In this document: positions 1 to 7,319 of the stretch, one piece after another
Position numbering within the stretch: the stretch's first letter is position 1
Layout of the letters: the number at the start of each line of letters is the position of its first letter
Source: Pseudomonadota bacterium
GTDB taxonomy: Bacteria; Myxococcota_A; Polyangia; Polyangiales; Sandaracinaceae
Reading direction: 5' to 3'
DNA length: 7,319 nt
Assembly: GCA_023427125.1 (NCBI GenBank)
Contig: JAEZBP010000447.1
Coordinates: 1 to 7,319, forward strand
Notes under the pieces: model-generated
Database searches by the model: none
Told to the model about the DNA's origin: nothing
Seen by the model: only the letters and a program-made list of their open reading frames with translations
Program-made: the position numbers and the translations under genes

Positions 1-1194
<1,194 letters not shown>

Positions 1195-1200
1195 GGAGTT

Positions 1201-1218
1201 CTCGCTCGCTCGCTCTCG
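1201..1218. repeat. CTCG microsatellite in the kinase 5' leader
   Basis: Three and a half uninterrupted CTCG units followed by CTCG after a two-base shift. Read on the minus strand it is a run of GAGC units ending about six bases before the kinase ATG, just where a ribosome binding site would lie. The GAG triplets may give weak ribosome binding. Only the repeat itself is certain. Confidence 0.6.
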
Positions 1219-1289
1219 ATGAGGCAGCTTGGATGAAGCGATGAGCGCGCGATCGTGCGCCCCGCCCGCCTTACGCGCCTCGGACTCGA

Positions 1290-1318
1290 AGTCTACCCGC
1301 TGGCTTTGACGGCTACAA
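1290..1318 (-). promoter_or_regulatory. candidate promoter for the kinase gene
   Basis: On the minus strand TTGTAG (1318-1313) and TAGACT (1295-1290) are separated by exactly 17 bp, a fair match to a sigma70-type promoter. Transcription would begin near 1283, giving a leader of roughly 90 nt before the ATG at 1194. That leader holds a near-palindrome centred on CGATCG (1245-1260, 14 of 16 bases symmetrical). The match is modest and the assignment is tentative. Confidence 0.35.
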
Positions 1319-1333
1319 AGCTTCTTCGACCCT
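1306..1333 (+). promoter_or_regulatory. weak candidate promoter for the hydrolase gene
   Basis: TTGACG (1306-1311) is a good -35 box; 16 bp later GACCCT (1328-1333) is only a poor -10 box. It overlaps the divergent kinase promoter candidate, and both -35 boxes fall in the arms of a small inverted repeat (CTTTG at 1304-1308, CAAAG at 1316-1320). One regulator could therefore affect both directions. Low confidence because of the weak -10. Confidence 0.25.
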
Positions 1334-1406
1334 CGCGTGCGTTGCTGCCGTGGAGGCGCCGTGCGATCCTGGCCGCCTCGCCTCCCTTCCTCTCTTGGTC
1401 GTGCCC

Positions 1407-3596
1407 ATGCCCGCTACCGACGGTCGAGCCCCTCTGCGCATTTCCTCGAGGTGGCTCGGTGCTTGCGCCAGCGCCGCTCGCGCGACCGTCGCGGTCCTCT
1501 GCCTCGCGTGCGACGGGCCGTCGGCCGGGGGCGACGGCGGCCTGCCCGAGGCTCGGGTGAGCCCGCGCTTCGAGCTCGCGGCCGATCCGATCGACTTCGG
1601 CGCCATCCCGTTCCCGGACGATCTCTATCTCGACGAGACGGGGCGCGTCGCGCTCGGCGCCCTCCCGAGCGAGGAGCGGGCCATCCCGGAGACGTTCCCG
1701 AGCGCCATCCGCGAGGGGCTGGGGGAGCTCTCGGGGTTCTCTCCCGTCGCCCCTATCTTTTTCTACTTTCCGCCCGGCTCGCTCGATCCGAGCTCGCTCC
1801 CGAGGACCCCCGCCGAGAGCGCTCGCGAGGACAGCTCGGTCTTCCTGCTCGACATCGACTCCGCCTCGCCGACTCCCCTCCGGCGGGTCCCGGTGCTCGT
1901 CCACTGGAACGCGACGCGAGGCCAGCTCGCGCTCCGGCCCCACGACGGCCACGTGCTCGTGCCGGGGCGTCGCTACGCGGCGGTGGTCACGAGCCGGCTG
2001 CGCGACGATCAGGGCGCGCCGATCGGTCCGTCCGCCGGCTTCCGCGCCGTTCGGGACGCGGCCTCGCGCCCCAACGATCCGCTCGAGGCCGAGGCGTACG
2101 ACCACTACGAGCCGGTGCTCTCCAGCCTTCGGAGCGCGGGGATCTCCGAGGAGAGCGTGGCCGGGCTCGCGGTCTTCACCGTCCAGCCGATCGCGCGAGG
2201 CCTGCGCGACGCCCGCGAGCGGGTGCGCGAGGGCAGCCCGCCGGCCGTGGCGCTCGACGCGGTCATCTCGGGCGCCGCGCTCGACGCGCTGCTCGGCACG
2301 CCGGAGATCGCGGACGCGCCGGGGCTCGACGTGCCCGGCGGCGTGGCCCACCGGCACATCGCGTGGCTCGTGCAGGGGCGCTTTCCGTCGCCGAGCTTGA
2401 TCTCGGAGACCGCGGGGGTGCACGGCGCCTTCTCGCGCGATGCCGGCGGGCGGCTCGTGGTGAAGCGCATGGAGGAGGTGCCGTTCACGCTCACGCTCCC
2501 GAGCGGCGATCTCTCGAGCCTGCGGGTCGTCGTCTTCCAGCACGGCCTCGGCGCCGAGCGCAGCGAGATGCTGGCGGTGGCCGACGCGCTGGCGATGGCG
2601 GGCTGGGCCACGGTGGCGATCGACATCCCCTTCCACGGCATGCGGGCGCTCGGCGACGTGGTCGACGTCGGGCACCGCTTCGGCGACGGCGAGGGGGCCG
2701 ATGGCTTCGGCGACCGGCGGGGAACGGACGTCAACCTCGAGTTCCTCGGCGTGCTCGACGGCGACGGGCCGCTCGTGGCCTTCCATCCGTTCTACGTCCG
2801 CGACGTGCTGCGGCAGTCGGTGGTCGACCTCATGACGCTGGTCCGTGTGCTGCGCGCGGGGGACTGGTCGAGCCTCCGCGCCACGAGCGGGCTCTCGGCG
2901 CTGGGCTTCGCCAGCGAGCCGCTCGCCTTCGTCGGGGTGTCGCTCGGCGGGATCATCGGCGCCGTCTTCGTCGCGGCCGAGCCGGAGGTCGGCGCGGCGG
3001 TGCTCAACGTCACGGGCGGCGATCTCAGCCGGCTCGTGGAGAACAGCGCCGCGTTCTCGGACCTCTTCCTGACGCTGCTCTTCCCACGGCTCGGCGTCGA
3101 GGCGGTCGATCCGGCCGTGTACCCGCCGAGCTTCCACCCCGAGCTCGCGCTCTTTCAGACCTCGCTCGACGCGGGGGACTCGATGTCCTTCGCCCCGGAG
3201 CTCGCGGCGCGCGGGGCCGCGCTCCTCTTCCAGATGGCCGAGGACGACGAGGCGGTGCCCAACCGCGCGACGGAGGCGCTCGCGCGGGCGGTCGGGGCGG
3301 CGTTCGTCGGCGGCGATCCGGTCCACACCGATCTCGTGCGGCTCGACGCGCCGGTCACCGGCAACGTCGAGGTCTCCACCGGCCGGGTCACCCGCGGCCT
3401 CTACCGCTTCTCGCCGGCCACCCATGGGCTCCTCTCGAGCCGCCGAGGGGAGCACCGCTTCGCGCACCCGGTGGAGCCGCCGTTTCTGGCGGTCGACCCC
3501 GTGCCCGTGGCGAACCCGGTCGACGGGGCCGTCGAGCAGATGGTGCACTTCCTCGAGTCGTGGCGCGCGGGCGGCGCCGAGATCATCGCGAGGTAG
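1407..3596 (+). CDS. exported alpha/beta hydrolase, bacterial lipase-like lipoprotein
   Basis: A 729-residue protein resembling large secreted bacterial hydrolases with a lipase-type N-terminal domain (Lipase_bact_N-like). Residues 1-35 look like a signal peptide: arginines, then a hydrophobic stretch about 26-34 ending CLAC, so C35 could be lipid-modified, although C rather than L/V/I at -3 makes the lipobox imperfect. The N-terminal part has IPFPDDLYLD around 66-75 and a motif of the type LxPxxGxxLxPGRRYAAVVT typical of this domain. The hydrolase part has the oxyanion motif HGLG 379-382, nucleophile elbow GVSLGG with S512, probable acid D613 or D614 in AEDDEAVP, and H673 in ATHGLL. The substrate is probably an ester or lipid but cannot be named. 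The ATG at 1407 is preferred over GTG 1350 because the longer start would bury the signal peptide; neither has a clear Shine-Dalgarno. Confidence 0.8.
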   Translation: MPATDGRAPLRISSRWLGACASAARATVAVLCLACDGPSAGGDGGLPEARVSPRFELAADPIDFGAIPFPDDLYLDETGRVALGALPSEERAIPETFPSAIREGLGELSGFSPVAPIFFYFPPGSLDPSSLPRTPAESAREDSSVFLLDIDSASPTPLRRVPVLVHWNATRGQLALRPHDGHVLVPGRRYAAVVTSRLRDDQGAPIGPSAGFRAVRDAASRPNDPLEAEAYDHYEPVLSSLRSAGISEESVAGLAVFTVQPIARGLRDARERVREGSPPAVALDAVISGAALDALLGTPEIADAPGLDVPGGVAHRHIAWLVQGRFPSPSLISETAGVHGAFSRDAGGRLVVKRMEEVPFTLTLPSGDLSSLRVVVFQHGLGAERSEMLAVADALAMAGWATVAIDIPFHGMRALGDVVDVGHRFGDGEGADGFGDRRGTDVNLEFLGVLDGDGPLVAFHPFYVRDVLRQSVVDLMTLVRVLRAGDWSSLRATSGLSALGFASEPLAFVGVSLGGIIGAVFVAAEPEVGAAVLNVTGGDLSRLVENSAAFSDLFLTLLFPRLGVEAVDPAVYPPSFHPELALFQTSLDAGDSMSFAPELAARGAALLFQMAEDDEAVPNRATEALARAVGAAFVGGDPVHTDLVRLDAPVTGNVEVSTGRVTRGLYRFSPATHGLLSSRRGEHRFAHPVEPPFLAVDPVPVANPVDGAVEQMVHFLESWRAGGAEIIAR

Positions 3597-3610
3597 TCCC
3601 GGGCGAGCGG

Positions 3611-3622
3611 TCGCGATCGCGA
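3611..3622. promoter_or_regulatory. 12-bp perfect palindrome abutting the -35 box
   Basis: TCGCGATCGCGA is fully self-complementary and ends at the base before the TTGACC -35 box of the DUF4234 promoter candidate. The position would suit an operator or activator site, but CGATCG cores are common in such a G+C-rich genome, so this may be chance. Confidence 0.25.
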
Positions 3623-3651
3623 TTGACCCCCGAAAAACGCATCGCTATCCT
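3623..3651 (+). promoter_or_regulatory. sigma70-like promoter of the DUF4234/DUF2752 unit
   Basis: TTGACC (3623-3628) and TATCCT (3646-3651) are separated by exactly 17 bp; this is the best vegetative promoter match in the window. Transcription should start near 3658, leaving a leader of about 98 nt before the DUF4234 start. The leader holds a small hairpin (CCTCG 3661-3665 with CGAGG 3675-3679) and a possible 18-codon leader ORF. The hydrolase gene ends 26 bases upstream with no clear terminator, so some read-through is possible. Confidence 0.65.
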
Positions 3652-3702
3652 CGCCTCCGCCCTCGGGGGACCCTCGAGGCGCGGAACAGAGCGCGGAAAC
3701 AC

Positions 3703-3759
3703 ATGGCGGCTCGCACCCACTCGGTCGGCGTCGAGCGCTGCTGGAGGAATCGACAATGA
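3703..3759 (+). CDS. possible 18-codon leader ORF overlapping the DUF4234 start
   Basis: ATG at 3703 opens an 18-codon reading frame (MAARTHSVGVERCWRNRQ) whose TGA stop (3757-3759) overlaps the DUF4234 ATG (3756-3758) as ATGA, the classic arrangement for translational coupling. It lies wholly in the predicted leader. Its own ribosome binding site is weak (CGGAAA a few bases upstream), the DUF4234 gene already has a strong one, and the frame is open far upstream, so the overlap may be accidental. No run of a single amino acid suggests attenuation. Confidence 0.2.
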   Translation: MAARTHSVGVERCWRNRQ

Positions 3760-4112
3760 AGGGCGAGGTCCGAAACCCGACGACAGTGTGGCTCCTGTCG
3801 CTGTGCACGTGTGGCATGTATGGCCTGTACTTCATCTACTTGTCCAACACCGAGCTCAAGAACTACCTCGGTAAGGAGGACCTCAACCCGGTCGTGGAGG
3901 CGCTCATCAGCTGGGTGTGCTTCCCGTTCGGGCTGATGCGGCTCGGCGCCAACATTCAGGCCGCGCAGATCAAGGCCGGCATGGCCAACGCCGAGGACCA
4001 GGGCATGACCTTCGCCATCTGGTCCTTCATCCTCTACCTGGGCTTCAAGAAGGGCCAAGAGGAGCTCAACAAGGTCTGGGAGAGCGGCGGCGGCGCGCCT
4101 GCGACGTTCTGA
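3756..4112 (+). CDS. DUF4234 family small membrane protein
   Basis: A 118-residue inner-membrane protein. The N-terminus RNPTTVWLLSLCTCGMYGLYFIY (about 6-28) matches the DUF4234 signature, in which a polar RNP start leads into a first membrane helix with a TxGxYxxY pattern. A second hydrophobic segment lies at about 46-64 and a third at about 83-97, joined by a charged segment, with a short hydrophilic C-terminus. Two cysteines (C17, C19) sit in the first helix. The start is well supported by GGAGGA at 3743-3748, seven bases before the ATG. It is the first gene after the TTGACC/TATCCT promoter, and the DUF2752 gene follows after 31 nt, so the two are probably one transcript. Biochemical function is unknown for this family and nothing here reveals it. 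Confidence 0.8.
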   Translation: MKGEVRNPTTVWLLSLCTCGMYGLYFIYLSNTELKNYLGKEDLNPVVEALISWVCFPFGLMRLGANIQAAQIKAGMANAEDQGMTFAIWSFILYLGFKKGQEELNKVWESGGGAPATF

Positions 4113-4143
4113 GCGATCCTTCGCGGGCTCGGGCGAGGAAGGC

Positions 4144-4602
4144 GTGAGCGCCTCGCCCGATCCCCGCGAGCGCCTCAAGGCCGCGTTCACGGCCGGCCTG
4201 CCCCTCATGATCCTGGGGGTGATCGCGCTCGTCGAGTTTCCCCTCTGCCCGACGCGGCTCGCCATCGGCGTCCCGTGCCCCGGCTGTGGCCTGACCCGCG
4301 CCACCCTGGCCGGGCTGAGCTTCGATCTCGAGGGGCTGCTCCACTATCACCCGCTCGCGCCGTTCATGGCGCCCCTGCTCGGGTGGAGCTTGCTCAAGCC
4401 GGTGCTGCTCGCGCTCGGGTGGATCAAACACGAGTGGCTGGCCCGGCTGCCTCGCATCCCTCAGCCGCTCTATTGGGCGCTCGGGGTGGCGTTCTTCGGC
4501 CTCTGGGTCGCGCGCCTCGCGGGGCTGCTCGGCGGACACCCCGATCCGATCGAGCCGACCGACAGCTATCTCTACCGCGCCTGGCTCGCGCTCTTCGGAT
4601 GA
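4144..4602 (+). CDS. DUF2752 family membrane protein
   Basis: A 152-residue membrane protein with the family hallmark CPGCGLTRA at 45-53, followed by the usual YHPLAP (68-73) leading into a hydrophobic helix. Membrane segments are about 18-34, 71-92 and 109-129. The paired cysteines C45 and C48 lie just after the first helix, and another, C35, precedes them; they could bind metal or form a disulfide, but no role is established. The start is GTG 4144, chosen because GAGGAAG lies at 4135-4141 and it opens directly into a plausible cytoplasmic N-terminus; there is no competing ATG before the first membrane segment. It lies 31 nt after DUF4234, so the two are likely co-expressed. The stop is followed by 93 nt before the CBS gene. 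Confidence 0.82.
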   Translation: MSASPDPRERLKAAFTAGLPLMILGVIALVEFPLCPTRLAIGVPCPGCGLTRATLAGLSFDLEGLLHYHPLAPFMAPLLGWSLLKPVLLALGWIKHEWLARLPRIPQPLYWALGVAFFGLWVARLAGLLGGHPDPIEPTDSYLYRAWLALFG

Positions 4603-4633
4603 GCTGCGTTGCCGCCCGGGCGATGGGGCTAGA

Positions 4634-4692
4634 CCTCCTCATGAACGGACGAGGGAGCGCAGCGGAGCGCTGCCCCGGAACGGCTGGAGGAG
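4634..4692 (+). promoter_or_regulatory. possible leader structure masking the CBS gene ribosome binding site
   Basis: CTCCTC at 4635-4640 is exactly complementary to GAGGAG at 4687-4692, the Shine-Dalgarno of the CBS gene. Between them a second hairpin can form: GGGAGCGC (4653-4660) with GCGCT plus CCC (4667-4671 and 4673-4675, one bulged G). Together these could fold into a two-tier structure that hides the ribosome binding site. There is no match to a riboswitch class I recognise and no U-rich terminator tail. The outer pairing is only 6 bp, so this is a suggestion only. Confidence 0.25.
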
Positions 4693-4695
4693 AGC

Positions 4696-5115
4696 ATGGC
4701 GCGGTTGATACGGGATGTGATGACCACGAACCCTCGGACGCTCGCCTCCTCGGCGACGCTGGCCGAGGCGGCGACGATCATGAGGCAGGACGACATCGGC
4801 GGTGTCCTGGTGGAGGACAAGGGCAAGCCCTGCGGGATCGTCACGGATCGCGACCTCGTCGTCCGGGGCATCGCGGCCGGCAAGGACCCGAAGGCCACGC
4901 CGCTCAAGGAGGTCTGCACCGAGAAGCTGATCTCGCTCGAGCCGGACGACTCGGTGGACGACGCGGTGAAGCTCATGCGCGAGCGCTCGATCCGGCGCAT
5001 CCCCGTCCTCGAGAACGGGAAGATGGTCGGCATCGTGTCGCTGGGCGATCTCGCGATGGAGCGCGATCAGAAGTCGGTGCTCGGCCAGGTGAGCGCGGCG
5101 CCGCCGAACAAGTAG
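4696..5115 (+). CDS. tandem CBS-domain protein
   Basis: A 139-residue soluble protein made only of two CBS domains, which together form a Bateman module that usually binds adenine nucleotides or S-adenosylmethionine and acts as an energy or ligand sensor. CBS1 covers about 7-59, with VMTTNPRTL, the GIVTDRDL motif at 47-54 and the phosphate-contact aspartate D51 region; CBS2 covers about 72-125, with RRIPVL 100-105 and GIVSLGDLA 112-120. There is no extra catalytic or DNA-binding domain, so it is a stand-alone sensor of the inosine-dehydrogenase-like CBS type. ATG 4696 has a strong GGAGGAG at 4686-4692. The DCC gene follows 7 nt after its stop. Which ligand it binds and which partner it regulates cannot be read from the sequence. 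Confidence 0.92.
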   Translation: MARLIRDVMTTNPRTLASSATLAEAATIMRQDDIGGVLVEDKGKPCGIVTDRDLVVRGIAAGKDPKATPLKEVCTEKLISLEPDDSVDDAVKLMRERSIRRIPVLENGKMVGIVSLGDLAMERDQKSVLGQVSAAPPNK

Positions 5116-5122
5116 CCGTCCC

Positions 5123-5506
5123 GTGCCTCCGACGTTCGTCTTCGATGGCGCGTGCGGGTTCTGCACGCGGGTCGCCGAGTGGGCGCTCGAGCGCGCGGTG
5201 GAGCCCTTCGCCGCGGTGCCCTTCCAGAGGGCCTCGCCCGATCGCTACGGGCTGACCATCGACCAGGCGCGCGAGTCGGTGTGGTGGATCGACGGCAACC
5301 TCCAGCTCGACGGGCACCGGGCCATCGCGGAGATGCTCCGGTCCTGTCGGGCGCCGTGGCCGGCGCTCGGTCGCGCTCTCACGCTCCCGCCCGCCTCGTG
5401 GGCAGCGGGCGGGGCGTACCGGCTGCTCTCGCGAGTGCGCTACCGGCTCCCCGGCACGGACCCGGCGGTCGAAGGTGAGTGGGATCCTCACGCCGGCCGG
5501 CCGTGA
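5123..5506 (+). CDS. DCC family (DUF393) thiol-disulfide oxidoreductase-like protein
   Basis: A 127-residue thioredoxin-fold-like protein. The N-terminus FVFDGACGFCTR (5-16) carries the family motif DGxCxxC, with redox-candidate cysteines C11 and C14. The C-terminal part AAGGAYRLLSRVRYRLPG matches the usual family ending, in which an aromatic/Arg-rich YR...RYRL stretch closes the fold. Length is normal for the family. There is no signal peptide or membrane helix, so it is probably cytoplasmic. Family members are assumed to be thiol-disulfide exchange proteins, but few have been tested. GTG 5123 is the only sensible start: it lies just before the conserved strand. It has no Shine-Dalgarno and is 7 nt from the CBS stop, which suggests coupled translation. 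The inverted repeat begins 24 nt after its stop. Confidence 0.85.
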   Translation: MPPTFVFDGACGFCTRVAEWALERAVEPFAAVPFQRASPDRYGLTIDQARESVWWIDGNLQLDGHRAIAEMLRSCRAPWPALGRALTLPPASWAAGGAYRLLSRVRYRLPGTDPAVEGEWDPHAGRP

Positions 5507-5529
5507 GCGAGCGCGACGCCGCTCCCCGT

Positions 5530-5594
5530 GCCCTTGCCCGTGCCCCTGCCCTTGCCCGCACGGATCGGGCAGGGGCAGGGGCAGGGGCAAGGGC
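5530..5594. repeat. 29-bp-stem inverted repeat built of GCCCNTG-type hexamers
   Basis: Arms 5530-5558 and 5566-5594 pair over 29 positions with 27 Watson-Crick pairs, one G.T wobble and one G-G mismatch, around a 7-nt loop (CACGGAT). Each arm is itself a degenerate 6-bp tandem repeat: CCCTTG/CCCGTG/CCCCTG on the left, GGGGCA on the right. The right arm has five G-runs (3,4,4,4,3) separated by CA, CA, CA and CAA. It lies between the DCC stop and the carboxylase promoter. It could end transcription of the CBS/DCC unit, although it lacks a T-tract; it could equally be a dispersed repeat of this genome. Confidence 0.9.
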
Positions 5595-5625
5595 GATGCG
5601 CGGCAGCGGAGATCGATCACGCCGC

Positions 5626-5655
5626 TTGCGGCGGCGGCGATGTGCGCGCTATCAG
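5626..5655 (+). promoter_or_regulatory. promoter of the carboxylase gene, probably giving a leaderless mRNA
   Basis: TTGCGG (5626-5631) and TATCAG (5650-5655) are 18 bp apart. The -10 ends seven bases before the ATG at 5663, so transcription should start at or next to the A of the start codon, leaving no room for a ribosome binding site; indeed none is present. The -10 lies in GCTATC, the same hexamer as in the DUF4234 promoter (3645-3649 region). The -35 is only a moderate match. Confidence 0.45.
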
Positions 5656-5662
5656 CACGCGC

Positions 5663-7210
<1,548 letters not shown>

Positions 7211-7212
7211 CC

Positions 7213-7319
7213 CGCGCGGCAGGGGCTCCGATGCGCTCGGTAGGTGCTCCGACAGCGCTCGGTAGGTGCTCCGACGCGCTCGGTAGGTGCTCCGACGCGC
7301 TCGGTAGGTGCTCCGATAG
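7213..7319. repeat. tandem array of a 20-bp core with short variable linkers
   Basis: Four copies of the core GCGCTCGGTAGGTGCTCCGA start at 7233, 7255, 7276 and 7297, with a degenerate copy at about 7213-7231 directly after the carboxylase stop. The cores are identical; the linkers differ (T before copy 1, CA between 1 and 2, C between 2 and 3 and between 3 and 4, TAG after 4). The one-base length change breaks any reading frame, so the array is probably non-coding. A small dyad (CCGA...TCGG) spans every junction. The array reaches the window end and may continue. Confidence 0.92.

Noticed and set aside
1293..3548. 751-codon open frame on the minus strand opposite the hydrolase
   Set aside because: Its translation is Arg/Glu/His/Ala-rich with no recognisable domain, as expected for the antisense of a G+C-rich gene. 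The plus-strand frame has clear hydrolase motifs (HGLG, GVSLGG, late His).
1337..3874. 845-codon open frame on the plus strand in another frame of the hydrolase
   Set aside because: Composition is almost entirely Arg, Ala, Gly and Pro with no motif; it overlaps two real genes and reflects scarcity of stop codons at high G+C.
4609..4635. Promoter TTGCCG/TAGACC upstream of the CBS gene
   Set aside because: The spacer is only 15 bp and both boxes are poor, so it was not listed as a feature; the CBS gene may be read from the DUF4234 promoter.
4653..4675. Intrinsic terminator after the DUF2752 gene
   Set aside because: The hairpin is followed by GGAACGG rather than a T-tract, and it lies close to the next ribosome binding site, so a leader structure is the better description.
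4275..5255. 326-codon plus-strand frame spanning DUF2752, the leader and CBS gene
   Set aside because: Low-complexity Arg/Ala/Gly composition across two well-supported genes; an out-of-frame shadow.
7213..7319. CRISPR array
   Set aside because: The repeats are 20-bp units with only 1-2-nt linkers, with no room for spacers, and no cas gene is present.

Overview
The window is a G+C-rich stretch (roughly two thirds G+C by eye, with strong G/C bias at third codon positions). It fits a delta-proteobacterial or Myxococcota-type genome, possibly the Polyangia/Sandaracinaceae side. The hints are a zinc-ribbon Ser/Thr protein kinase with a Pro/Gly/Met-rich tail, a large lipoprotein-like alpha/beta hydrolase, a DUF4234/DUF2752 pair, and GCTATC-type -10 boxes. 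The taxonomic placement is an inference from gene content; no marker gene is present.

Layout. Positions 1-1194 (minus strand) hold the first 398 codons of a Ser/Thr protein kinase whose 3' end lies outside the window, inside an 18-bp tandem repeat. A divergent intergenic region (about 1195-1406) with overlapping promoter-like sequences separates it from a plus-strand exported alpha/beta hydrolase (1407-3596). A good sigma70-like promoter (3623-3651) then precedes a short run of small plus-strand genes: a DUF4234 membrane protein (3756-4112), a DUF2752 membrane protein (4144-4602), a two-CBS-domain protein (4696-5115) and a DCC-family (DUF393) thiol-disulfide oxidoreductase-like protein (5123-5506). 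After a 65-nt long-stem inverted repeat (5530-5594) comes a complete carboxyltransferase (beta) subunit of a biotin-dependent acyl-CoA carboxylase, best called propionyl-CoA carboxylase beta (5663-7210). The last ~110 bases are a non-coding 20-bp-core tandem array that runs off the window.

How the genes work together. The DUF4234 and DUF2752 genes are 31 nt apart and look co-transcribed. The CBS and DCC genes are 7 nt apart, and the DCC gene has no Shine-Dalgarno sequence, so its translation is probably coupled to the CBS gene. The kinase, the hydrolase and the carboxylase look like separate transcription units. No partner biotin carboxylase or biotin carrier gene is in the window.

I see no defence island, CRISPR array, transposon, tRNA or rRNA. 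The coding content is mostly ordinary. What stands out is non-coding: the long hairpin whose right arm is also a perfect G-quadruplex motif, the probable leaderless start of the carboxylase gene, possible leader control upstream of the CBS and DUF4234 genes, and tandem repeats at both ends of the window.
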